Assembly (NCBI GenBank): GCA_003564505.1
Contig: PXFD01000189.1
Coordinates: 1-15,054 of the forward strand
From: Syntrophomonadaceae bacterium
Lineage (GTDB): Bacteria > Bacillota_D > Dethiobacteria > DTU022
DNA length: 15,054 nt
Reading direction: 5' to 3'
Below, one piece after another: positions 7,579 through 14,927 of this stretch; position 1 is the first letter of the stretch; each line of letters opens with the position of its first letter. Below the pieces are notes generated by a model, which was given only the letters and a program-made list of their open reading frames with translations, searched no databases and was not told the origin of the DNA. A program made the translations under genes and the position numbers.

Positions 7579-8013
7579 TCACCCGGCCTGACACTGCGGA
7601 CAAAGCCCGTAAGCTTCAAGAGTATGATCTTCAATATTGTACCTGGTTACAGCCTCTATCTCCCTTGATATATGCTTAAAATTGCAGCTGCCAAATTCTA
7701 TGATCTGGCTGCATCCTGTACAAATCAGGTGGTGATGGTGATCACCTGGCTTTTTCAACTCATAACGCAGCTGATTTTTTTTCAGAGAAATAGCCCTTAA
7801 TATATCGAGTTCCAGCAGCAGATCAAGGGTCCGGTAAACGGTAGCCATACCAATACCGGGATACTCGGTCCTTATACCGGAGAATATTTTCCGCATATCA
7901 GGATGATCATGGCTTTCGGCCAGGTAATTTATAATAGCCACCCGCGGCCCGGTCAGCTTATACCCTTTGCGCTTCAATTCTTCCTGGGCTGCTTTATTCG
8001 CATCTTTATTCAC
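7579..8013 (-). CDS. zur: Fur-family metalloregulator, probably zinc repressor Zur
   Basis: 144 residues, typical Fur length. The N-terminal winged helix (about 8-85) contains KLTGPRVAIINYL and ATVYRTLDLL, the recognition-helix region. The C-terminal dimer domain has DHHHHLICTGC (Cys98, Cys101) and LCPQC (Cys138, Cys141), the four-Cys structural zinc site of Zur/PerR/Fur members, with His92-95 available for the sensing site. Its start GTG overlaps the znuB stop TGA by four bases, so it is the last gene of znuA-znuC-znuB-zur, which is the main reason to call it Zur rather than Fur or PerR. GGAG lies 10 bases ahead of the GTG. Autoregulation through the operon promoter is expected but inferred. 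Confidence 0.85.
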   Translation of the reverse strand: MNKDANKAAQEELKRKGYKLTGPRVAIINYLAESHDHPDMRKIFSGIRTEYPGIGMATVYRTLDLLLELDILRAISLKKNQLRYELKKPGDHHHHLICTGCSQIIEFGSCNFKHISREIEAVTRYNIEDHTLEAYGLCPQCQAG

Positions 8014-8849
8014 TGATCATTCACTCCAGTTTGTTTTGCCTGGTATTTTTCAAATATAGGCCTTACCGCCATGGCCAGGGCAAATATTGCCGCCAGGACC
8101 AGGACAATTGCCGCTCCCGGTGGAACAGGATAAAAATAAGAGGTAAACAGCCCGCCAATACTGCCGGTCAAACCGAATACAATCGACAGGAAAAGCATGG
8201 TACGGTAATTTTTGCTAAGCCGGTAAGCTGTAGCCCCGGGAATAACAATCAGGGCTGCCACCAGGACCACCCCGGCCAACTGAATGGAAACCATGACCGT
8301 CAACCCCATAGCTGCCAGCAGCCCCATATAAATAAAGGAAACAGGCAGGCCGCCAGCTTCAGCCATCTCCTCATCAAAACAGATCATCACCAGCTCTCTG
8401 AAAAAAATGATCACAAAAACTGTTATAATAACCAGGACTATCGCCATAAAAGCAAGATCCCGGGGGGAAACAGACAATATGTTCCCAAAAAGCAGGGCAA
8501 ATAGTTCAGGATAATATCCTTTGAAAGTGCTGATTAGGGCAATTCCCAGGGCCATTCCCGATGCATAGAAGATACCGATCACGGTATCCTCGCTGATCTT
8601 GCCAATCCTGCTGATATATCCGGTACTCATAGCCGTTCCAACAGCAAAAACAGAGCCGGAAAAAACAGGGTCAATTCCTGTGATTAAACCGAGAGCTATC
8701 CCCCCCAGGGCAGTATGAGATATACCAGCCCCCAGAAAAGAAAGTCTTTTTAAAACAACAAAAAACGATATTGTAGAACAAAGCGTTCCTACCAAAAGGG
8801 CCGCCACCAGTGCACGCTGCATAAATCCATATTCCAATATTTCACTCAA
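8010..8849 (-). CDS. znuB: Zinc ABC transporter permease ZnuB
   Basis: 279 residues of mostly hydrophobic sequence with about eight membrane spans, matching ABC-3 family metal permeases. Conserved pieces include the early SFFVVLKRLSFLGAGISHTALGG segment (28-50), ALLFGNILSVS, and SIQLAGVVLVAALIVIPGATA (about 193-213), the hallmark of this family. It forms the membrane channel moving zinc handed over by ZnuA, powered by ZnuC. The start is TTG at 8849: its TTGA overlaps the znuC stop, indicating translational coupling, and the next in-frame ATG would cut into the conserved N-terminus. Zinc rather than manganese is inferred from the partner proteins. Confidence 0.9.
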   Translation of the reverse strand: MSEILEYGFMQRALVAALLVGTLCSTISFFVVLKRLSFLGAGISHTALGGIALGLITGIDPVFSGSVFAVGTAMSTGYISRIGKISEDTVIGIFYASGMALGIALISTFKGYYPELFALLFGNILSVSPRDLAFMAIVLVIITVFVIIFFRELVMICFDEEMAEAGGLPVSFIYMGLLAAMGLTVMVSIQLAGVVLVAALIVIPGATAYRLSKNYRTMLFLSIVFGLTGSIGGLFTSYFYPVPPGAAIVLVLAAIFALAMAVRPIFEKYQAKQTGVNDQ

Positions 8850-9607
8850 GAATGTCCGCCCCCTTTATCCAGGGTGCTTAGTAAATCAAACTGGCAGCGG
8901 TAAGCTTCATCCAGGCAAGGACTATGCATCACATCTACAGGGAGCCCATGAATATGCATGGTCCGGTTGATACAAACCAGCTGGTCTGCAGCTGAAGCAA
9001 CTGACACCAGGTCATGTGAAACCATTAATATTGTCAGGCCCTTATCCCTTTTCAAGCTCTGGATCAGTTCGGTAAAGCTCTGCTGAGCCGGGAAATCCAG
9101 GCCGGCATTTGGTTCGTCCAACATTAAAAGCTCAGGCTGCCGGACCAGGGACCTGGCCAGGAGAATCCTTTGCTGTTCACCACCGGAAAGGTCCTGAAAA
9201 GGCCGCTTATAGTAGCTTTCCATTCCCACAAAGTGAAGAGCCGTTTTAATTTTTCCACCTTTTCCGGGGATACGGCGCAGCATGGTCTCAGGAGTTAGCA
9301 GACCACCGGCCACAACATCTGCCGCAGAAAGGGGGAACCGCCTCTCGAACGATTGTCTTTGAGGCATATAACCAATTCTCGGGCGGACCTCTCTTAGTCT
9401 CTCGACAGGAACTCCGAAGACCTCAAGCTGCCCCTTGCTAATTGGTACCAGGCCGAGAGCAGCCCGCAAAAATGTTGTTTTACCGGCTCCGTTCGGACCT
9501 ATAATACCGGTCAATTCACCGCCTGGCACAGTAAAGGTTATATCCTCTAAAACCTTCTTGCCGCCCAGTTCCACCTGAACCTGGTCTGCCCTGATAATAT
9601 CTTTCAT
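8846..9607 (-). CDS. znuC: Zinc ABC transporter ATP-binding protein ZnuC
   Basis: 253-residue ABC ATPase energising zinc import. It has Walker A GPNGAGKTT (37-45), Q-loop Gln83 (GYMPQR), signature LSGGEQQR (140-147), Walker B LLMLDEP (160-166) and switch His198 (MVSHD). RFPLSAADVVAGG after the Q-loop is typical of metal (ABC-3) importers. ATG 9607 lies 38 bases after the znuA stop with GAGAGG upstream, and the gene overlaps znuB by four bases. Confidence 0.94.
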   Translation of the reverse strand: MKDIIRADQVQVELGGKKVLEDITFTVPGGELTGIIGPNGAGKTTFLRAALGLVPISKGQLEVFGVPVERLREVRPRIGYMPQRQSFERRFPLSAADVVAGGLLTPETMLRRIPGKGGKIKTALHFVGMESYYKRPFQDLSGGEQQRILLARSLVRQPELLMLDEPNAGLDFPAQQSFTELIQSLKRDKGLTILMVSHDLVSVASAADQLVCINRTMHIHGLPVDVMHSPCLDEAYRCQFDLLSTLDKGGGHS

Positions 9608-9645
9608 TTAACTCAGCCTCTCTATTAAATAAACCTTAAGCCAAC

Positions 9646-10650
9646 TTATTGCATAGCATCTTTAAAAGCGGCCAGGTTAAAACGCATCATTTCAAGATAA
9701 GATTCACGCCCTGTTACATCTTCTCCTCCAAGAGGATCTATGATTTTCACATCGATCCCGCTTTCTTCTGCAATTCTTTCAGCCAGGGCCACCGGGAACT
9801 GAGGCTCGGCATAAATAGCGCCAATATCTTCCGTCCTGATTATACCAACCAGTTCAGCCACCCAGCCCGCCGAAGGCTCCTGACCCGGAAACTGTGCAAC
9901 AACAGCAACTTCCTCCAGGTCGTAGCGCTGGCTGAAGTACTGCCAGGCAGAGTGAAAAGATATAAATCCCTGGTGAGAAAAGCCGGATACTGCTGTCTCA
10001 ATATCCTCATGCAGGGCTGTAAGCTCACCCTGGTATCTCATCAAATTCTCTTCATAATAATCCCTGCCCTTCTGATCAATTGATGCAAATTGTCCTGATA
10101 TTGCGGGACAAACATCATCCCGGATAATAATTGGATCAAGCCAGTAATGGGGATCGTTTGGGCCGTGATCGTGACAGCAGTCATGATCGCAATCATGATG
10201 ATCATGATCATCGTTATGGTCGCAGTCAAGATGTTCTTCATTTCCTTCATTATTAACGCTGCGGTAGCCGGCAGACTCAATCAGATCAACTTTCTCCGAT
10301 AAATCCAGGAGCTCCGGGCCAGGTTCCGCTGCCCTGGCCAGATCAACCGCCCAGTCATCCAACCCGGCACCGATATAAACAAATAAATGAGCCCGTTCAA
10401 CTTCCCTGGCCTGATCCACCGTAGGTTCATAAGTATGGGGACTGGCTCCGGCCGGTAATAGGTAGCTCACATTCACACGATCTCCACCCAGCTCATTAAC
10501 AATATCGGCCAGGGGATAGATTGTTGTTACGACATTAATCACCTGGCCATCAGCATCATTATTAATATCCATATCATTCTCAGGCTGAGTAGCGGCACAA
10601 CCGCTGACCAACAACATCACTATCAATGCAAAAGCCACCAAAATCTTCAT
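9646..10650 (-). CDS. znuA: Zinc-binding lipoprotein ZnuA with His/Cys-rich loop
   Basis: Cluster A-I solute-binding lipoprotein that captures zinc outside the membrane. Its signal peptide ends in lipobox VSGC (Cys18). Expected metal ligands are His72 (SPHTYEP), His168 (PHYWLDP), His233 (SFHSAWQYF) and an acidic residue, probably Asp305 (IDPLGG). His at the third position, in place of the Glu of Mn-type binders, favours zinc. Between the first two His ligands is a flexible loop at 140-162 packed with His and Asp plus four Cys (143, 154, 158, 159); His/Asp loops are common in ZnuA, but this many Cys is unusual. ATG 10650 has GAGG four bases upstream. It is the first gene of znuA-znuC-znuB-zur, divergent from serC across 200 bases. 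Confidence 0.94.
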   Translation of the reverse strand: MKILVAFALIVMLLVSGCAATQPENDMDINNDADGQVINVVTTIYPLADIVNELGGDRVNVSYLLPAGASPHTYEPTVDQAREVERAHLFVYIGAGLDDWAVDLARAAEPGPELLDLSEKVDLIESAGYRSVNNEGNEEHLDCDHNDDHDHHDCDHDCCHDHGPNDPHYWLDPIIIRDDVCPAISGQFASIDQKGRDYYEENLMRYQGELTALHEDIETAVSGFSHQGFISFHSAWQYFSQRYDLEEVAVVAQFPGQEPSAGWVAELVGIIRTEDIGAIYAEPQFPVALAERIAEESGIDVKIIDPLGGEDVTGRESYLEMMRFNLAAFKDAMQ

Positions 10651-10759
10651 TAATCCTCAACTCCCTTATTGAAAATTTTATTCGTTTATATCAAGGTATA
10701 GCTATTTTCAATACTTTAAAGTCCTAAATAATTGATAATATTTTTCATTTATGTCGTTT

Positions 10760-10788
10760 AGTATAACATATGCTAATGTTTTTGTTTA
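10760..10788 (-). promoter_or_regulatory. Candidate znu operon promoter
   Basis: On the minus strand TAAACA (10783-10788) and TATACT (10760-10765) are separated by 17 bases; the -10 is a 5-of-6 match and the -35 a 4-of-6 match. The leader to znuA would be about 100 bases. The -35 overlaps that of the candidate serC promoter on the other strand. Confidence 0.35.
10765..10780. promoter_or_regulatory. Partial palindrome, candidate Zur operator
   Basis: AACATATGCTAATGTT has matching arms AACAT and ATGTT and a central GC, so 12 of 16 positions are symmetric. It lies in the spacer of the candidate znu promoter, where a bound repressor would block RNA polymerase. It does not match the Bacillus Zur box closely, so assignment to Zur rests on position alone. 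Confidence 0.28.
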
Positions 10789-10813
10789 CTTATAATCGCA
10801 GCTAATATATTAT
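10785..10813 (+). promoter_or_regulatory. Candidate serC promoter
   Basis: TTTACT (10785-10790) and TATTAT (10808-10813) are separated by 17 bases. The ribosome binding site GGAGGG is at 10838-10843, seven bases before ATG 10851. Confidence 0.4.
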
Positions 10814-10850
10814 TTTAGTTGTAAATGTTATAAAGCTGGAGGGATAAATA

Positions 10851-11972
10851 ATGTACACCAAACCGACAAAAAAACCAGCCCGGCCTTTTTTTTCATCAGG
10901 CCCCTGCGCCAAAAGGCCCGGCTATAAACTGGAAAACCTGAATGAAGCACCACTGGGCCGCTCACACCGCAGCAGTTCCGGTAAAGCACGCTTGAAAGAA
11001 GCCATTGAAAAAACAAAATATATTTTAAACCTGCCAGAAGATTACCTGGTCGGTATTGTCCCCGCATCAGATACCGGAGCTTTTGAGATGGCCATGTGGA
11101 ACTTACTTGGAGAAAAACCAGTAGATGTTATCTTTTTTGAATCATTCGGTAAAACCTGGGCCGATGATATCACCAGGCAGCTTAAGCTGAATGATGTCCG
11201 ATTTTTTGAAGCAGATTACGGTTTGCTGCCCAACTTAGAAGAAGTTAACTTTGACCATGATGTTATTTTCACCTGGAATGGCACTACCAGCGGGGTTAAA
11301 GTTCCCGGGGGCAACTTTATACCATCGGGGCGAACAGGGCTAACAATCTGTGACGCCACCTCCGCAGTTTTCGCCATGGAAATCCCCTGGGACAAAATAG
11401 ATGTTGCCACTTTTTCCTGGCAAAAAGTTCTCGGAGGGGAAGCCGCCCATGGCATGTTAATCCTTTCGCCCCGTGCAGTTGAAAGATTAGAAAGCTATAC
11501 TCCACCCTGGCCCCTGCCGAAAATATTCCGCCTGACAAAAGGCGGCAGCCTGATGAAAGATATTTTTGAAGGCTCTACCATCAATACTCCTTCCATGCTA
11601 TGCAATGAGGATTACCTGGATGCCCTAAAGTGGGCTGAAAGTATTGGCGGGCTGGAAGGCCTGATAAAGCGCAGCATGGAAAACCTAAAAGTAATTGAGG
11701 GCTTCGTGGATGAGCACGACTGGATTGACTTTCTGGCCGAGGATCCCACCATCCGCTCAAATACCAGTGTCTGTCTGACCATTGACCTGGAAGCGGACCA
11801 GCTGAAAAAATTGGTTAAATTACTGGAAGCTGAAGAGGCAGCATATGATATATCTTCTTACCGCGATGCCCCGGGCGGACTGCGCTTCTGGTGCGGGGCC
11901 ACGGTTGACATAGCAGACCTGGAAATAGCTATGCAGTGGATTGAGTGGGCTTATCACCAAGTGCAGGCTTAA
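10851..11972 (+). CDS. serC: Phosphoserine aminotransferase, short (Methanosarcina/alphaproteobacterial) type
   Basis: PLP enzyme converting 3-phosphohydroxypyruvate and glutamate to phosphoserine and 2-oxoglutarate in serine synthesis. The 373-residue protein opens with [15 protein letters not shown] and has [11 protein letters not shown] (35-45), the segment typical of the SerC subfamily represented by TIGR01365. [11 protein letters not shown] (142-152) and [12 protein letters not shown] (165-176) form the cofactor pocket, and Lys192 in [16 protein letters not shown] is the expected PLP Schiff-base lysine. The end, [19 protein letters not shown], is also characteristic. It is distinct from the E. 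coli/Bacillus SerC subfamily. No serA or serB neighbour is in the window. It converges on gatB with a 35-base gap, and I see no convincing terminator there. Confidence 0.88.
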   Translation: MYTKPTKKPARPFFSSGPCAKRPGYKLENLNEAPLGRSHRSSSGKARLKEAIEKTKYILNLPEDYLVGIVPASDTGAFEMAMWNLLGEKPVDVIFFESFGKTWADDITRQLKLNDVRFFEADYGLLPNLEEVNFDHDVIFTWNGTTSGVKVPGGNFIPSGRTGLTICDATSAVFAMEIPWDKIDVATFSWQKVLGGEAAHGMLILSPRAVERLESYTPPWPLPKIFRLTKGGSLMKDIFEGSTINTPSMLCNEDYLDALKWAESIGGLEGLIKRSMENLKVIEGFVDEHDWIDFLAEDPTIRSNTSVCLTIDLEADQLKKLVKLLEAEEAAYDISSYRDAPGGLRFWCGATVDIADLEIAMQWIEWAYHQVQA

Positions 11973-12007
11973 TATTTAGTAATAGTTGTAGTGGTTCAGC
12001 CAGCACT

Positions 12008-13444
12008 TTACACTTGCTTCAGTTTTTTAAGAAGCAGTTCATTTACAAGCTTGGGGTTCGCCTTGCCTTTAGTTTCTTTCATCACCTGTCCAACCAGGAA
12101 GCCGATGACCTTGGTTGTGCCAACGCGGTACTTTTCCACGCTATCAGGGTTGGCCGCAACAACCTTATCAACGATCTCTTCCAGTTCTCCCTGGTCGGAA
12201 ATTTGGAGAAGGCCTTCTTCTTCAACCACGGTTCGGGGAGACTGGCCACTTTCAAAAGCCTTTTCTAAAACCTCTTTACCGATCTTGCCGCTGATTAAAT
12301 TCTCATCAATCATCTGCAGCAATTCAGCCAGATGCTCCGGGAGAAAACTGCTCTGATCCGCTTCCAGGCCGGCAGCATTAAGACGGGCCAAGAGTTCACC
12401 CATAATCCAGTTACTGACCTCTTTCGGATTATTATAGCTTTCAAGGCATGCTTCAAAGTAATCGGCCAGACAGCGCGATGCAGTCAATACTCCGGCATCA
12501 TATTCAGGCAGGTTGTATCCACTTTTAAAGCGGGCAGCCCTGGCTTCTGCCATTTCAGGCAGGGTGGCCCTGGCTTTTTCAACCGCTTCGGCAGTTAATA
12601 CCAGCGGAGACAGTTCCGGATCAGTAAAACAGCGATAGTCATGCGCCTCAAGCTTACTGCGCATCACAATTGTTTCCTGTTTATCTTCTTCCCAGCGCAG
12701 GGTCTGGGAAATAACCTCTTCGCCGCTTTTTAAAACATCACTTTGCCTTTGTATTTCGTGTTCAAGCGACTTTTCAACTGCTTTAAATGAGTTCATGTTT
12801 TTTAATTCGGTTTTGCTGCCAAAAGTTTCACTGCCTTTAGGTCGCAGTGAAATATTTGCATCACAACGCAGGCTGCCTTCTTCCATTTTGCAATCAGAAA
12901 CCCCGGCATATTGTAAGATACTTTTTAACTGCTCCAGGTAACGCCTTGATTCTCCAGGAGAACGAAGATCCGGTTCAGTCACTATTTCAACCAGGGGCAC
13001 CCCGGCCCGGTTGTAATCAACCTTGGAACCATTGCCCCCGGCAGCGTGCACCAACTTGCCGGCATCCTCTTCCATGTGGACACGTCCAATACGAATCTTT
13101 TTTATGCTGCCATGATCATCTTCAATAGTCAGGTGACCGTTACTGCCTATAGGTTCATAGTACTGTGAAATCTGATACCCTTTCGGCATATCCGGATAAA
13201 AGTAGTTCTTACGGTCAAAATAGCTTGAAAGAGCAATATCACAGTTCAATGCCAGCGAAGCAGTCAGGGCCTGCTGCACAGCTTCGCTGTTCAGCCGGGG
13301 GAAAGCACCGGGAAAGCCGAGGCAGACAGGGCAGGTGTGAACATTTGGTTCGGGCACAAAATGATTGGGGCATGGGCAGAAGAGTTTGCTCTCTGTCATT
13401 AACTCAACATGAACTTCAAGGCCGATAACTACTTCGTTTTCCAT
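12008..13444 (-). CDS. gatB: Asp/Glu-tRNA amidotransferase subunit B (GatB)
   Basis: GatB carries the kinase/transamidase site that phosphorylates the side chain of misacylated Glu-tRNA(Gln) or Asp-tRNA(Asn) and replaces the phosphate with ammonia. The 478 residues match the usual length. Visible are VIGLEVHVEL (5-14), zinc-site Cys pairs FCPCPN and CPVCLGFPGAFP, FDRKNYFYPDMPKGYQISQY, RVHMEEDAGKLVH, DYNRAGVPLVEIV, GSLRCDANISLRP and KNMNSF, then the C-terminal helical and YqeY-like tRNA-binding region ending in KANPKLVNELLLKKL. The usual DYRYFPEPDL reads DYRCFTDPEL here, a mild divergence. ATG 13444 follows AAAGGAAG, 21 bases after the gatA stop. The catalytic segments of GatB look intact, unlike those of its GatA partner. 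Confidence 0.95.
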   Translation of the reverse strand: MENEVVIGLEVHVELMTESKLFCPCPNHFVPEPNVHTCPVCLGFPGAFPRLNSEAVQQALTASLALNCDIALSSYFDRKNYFYPDMPKGYQISQYYEPIGSNGHLTIEDDHGSIKKIRIGRVHMEEDAGKLVHAAGGNGSKVDYNRAGVPLVEIVTEPDLRSPGESRRYLEQLKSILQYAGVSDCKMEEGSLRCDANISLRPKGSETFGSKTELKNMNSFKAVEKSLEHEIQRQSDVLKSGEEVISQTLRWEEDKQETIVMRSKLEAHDYRCFTDPELSPLVLTAEAVEKARATLPEMAEARAARFKSGYNLPEYDAGVLTASRCLADYFEACLESYNNPKEVSNWIMGELLARLNAAGLEADQSSFLPEHLAELLQMIDENLISGKIGKEVLEKAFESGQSPRTVVEEEGLLQISDQGELEEIVDKVVAANPDSVEKYRVGTTKVIGFLVGQVMKETKGKANPKLVNELLLKKLKQV

Positions 13445-13465
13445 TTAAATCTTCCTTTCTCTTCT

Positions 13466-14899
13466 TTAGGCTTTTCCGTGAGGGAATAGCTGTTTATTAC
13501 GAACCACAATATCACTGACTGTCGTGAGGGTTTTTTCGCTAAATGGGGGACCGACCAGCTGCAGGCCAGCAGGCAATTCACCGATCATGCCTGCCGGGAA
13601 GCTGAGGGCGGGAAGACCCGACAAGCTGACCGGGGCGCAGAATATATCTTCTTCCCAGGATGAGATTAGATCTTTTCCCTCGCTTAGAAGGGGAGGAAGG
13701 TTTTTAACTACCGGCATTAATAATAGTTCGCAACCGGTCAAAGCCAGGCCAAATTCACGGCGAACCAGGTTCCACACTTTAAGAGCCTGCCGGTAGTATA
13801 AGTCGAAATTGCCCTTATTGAGTAGATAAGTTCCATATATACTGCGCTGCCGTCCTTCTCGGCCCAGTATATTGCTGCGTGACTTCAGGTACAGCTCCTC
13901 CAGGTTATCCGCCTCAGATGCTGATCCGAAACGAATGCCATCAAAACGGGCATGATTGGAAGAAGCTTCCGCCTGGGCAATGACATAGTATGCCCGCAGC
14001 GCTTCCGGCAGCATTTTTAAGCTAATATCTGATATTTCAAAACCCTGCTCTTTAAATAAATTAATAGTCTCCTGGCAGATAGCTTTAAACTCCGGTTCAA
14101 GGCCCTCTATGAATGACTGCGGAAATCCTATTTTTAAATTTTCTATTGCGACAGGCTCTACTTCCAGGATAGATTCATCCTTGCTAATTAGAGTAGAGGC
14201 ATCATATTGATCATAACCGGCAATAACCTGTATGACAGCATCAATATTCTTTCCGGTAAGGGCGGTAACCCCAATCTGGCCAAAAGAACTGCTGTGCAGG
14301 TTTAATCCATGCCTGGAAACAAGGCCGCCTGTTGGGCGCAAACCGGCAACTCCACAGCTGGAAGCTCCCTGGCGCAGAGCTCCTCCACTGTCACTTTCAA
14401 GCGCTACCATGGCCGCACCGGTAATGACAGCCGCAGCCCCGGCACTACCTGCAGCACGGCTATTATCCCAGGGGTTAATGGTTGCCCCTTTGGGAGATGA
14501 AGTTGTAGAGGAACCAAGGCTCATATTATCCAGGTTTGTTTTACCAACTACTATGGCTCCGGCTTCCATCAGCCTCTCAACTGCTGTTGCCGTATAGGGA
14601 GAATAAAAATCGCTAAAACCACCTGAGCCAAATGTTGTAGGTAATACCCCGTAACAAATATCATCTTTTACTGCCACGGGTATACCGGCAAGGGGTAATT
14701 TTTCACCTTTTTCAATGCGCAGGTCAATTGCCTTAGCCTGCTCTAGCGCATCAACCCCGGCCTGGTGAATAAAAATATTAAGACTTTCATTTAATAGAGA
14801 ACCATTCTCAAGGGTTTTTTCTATCAGATCATGAGCGGTATATTCTCCATTATGGATATCCTCTGCTGCCTGACAAACAGATAAATTCCTTAAATCCAA
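13466..14899 (-). CDS. gatA: GatA-type amidase-signature subunit, apparent loss of catalytic Ser
   Basis: GatA normally hydrolyses glutamine and channels ammonia to GatB. I place the start at TTG 14899, giving 477 residues: AGGAGG lies six bases upstream and DLRNLSVCQAA aligns with normal GatA N-termini. The longer frame from ATG 14968 overlaps gatC and adds non-GatA sequence. Family hallmarks are GIPVAVKDDI (Lys78, catalytic Lys), ATAVERLMEAGAIVVGKTN, GSST, NPWD, SSNHARFDGIRFG, GTYLL and LSGLPALSFPAG. Two core motifs are altered. The GGSSGGS loop is reduced to AGSAG (Ser152 as candidate cis-Ser, two residues missing), and the nucleophile motif GGSIRQPA reads GGALRQGA, with Ala174 at the nucleophile position. 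Both were checked at codon level. By eye Tyr305, Arg352 and Asp418 align with glutamine-binding residues. Reading frame, spacing and operon order look intact, so this is not an evident pseudogene, but glutaminase activity is doubtful. Confidence 0.88.
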   Translation of the reverse strand: MDLRNLSVCQAAEDIHNGEYTAHDLIEKTLENGSLLNESLNIFIHQAGVDALEQAKAIDLRIEKGEKLPLAGIPVAVKDDICYGVLPTTFGSGGFSDFYSPYTATAVERLMEAGAIVVGKTNLDNMSLGSSTTSSPKGATINPWDNSRAAGSAGAAAVITGAAMVALESDSGGALRQGASSCGVAGLRPTGGLVSRHGLNLHSSSFGQIGVTALTGKNIDAVIQVIAGYDQYDASTLISKDESILEVEPVAIENLKIGFPQSFIEGLEPEFKAICQETINLFKEQGFEISDISLKMLPEALRAYYVIAQAEASSNHARFDGIRFGSASEADNLEELYLKSRSNILGREGRQRSIYGTYLLNKGNFDLYYRQALKVWNLVRREFGLALTGCELLLMPVVKNLPPLLSEGKDLISSWEEDIFCAPVSLSGLPALSFPAGMIGELPAGLQLVGPPFSEKTLTTVSDIVVRNKQLFPHGKA

Positions 14900-14900
14900 A

Positions 14901-14911
14901 GTTATCCTCCT
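14901..14911 (-). promoter_or_regulatory. Ribosome binding site deciding the gatA TTG start
   Basis: On the minus strand AGGAGG precedes TTG 14899 by a six-base spacer (ATAACT). No comparable site precedes the in-frame ATG at 14968, which lies within gatC. This supports a TTG start and a 28-base gatC-gatA gap. Confidence 0.75.
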
Positions 14912-14927
14912 ATCCGATCGCTCGCTA

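Noticed and set aside
8031..8504. 157-residue plus-strand reading frame opposite znuB
   Set aside because: Its His/Asn/Gln-rich composition is a by-product of the znuB membrane-span codons, and znuB is clearly the coding strand.
10728..10750. GATAAT-containing stretch resembling half of a Fur box
   Set aside because: Only one half-site matches; the other arm is a plain T-rich run, so I did not call it an operator.
12015..12034. GCTTC ... GAAGC inverted repeat with a T run near the serC-gatB junction
   Set aside because: It has only a five-base stem, lies inside the gatB C-terminal codons, and has the T run in the loop rather than after the stem, so it is not a credible terminator.
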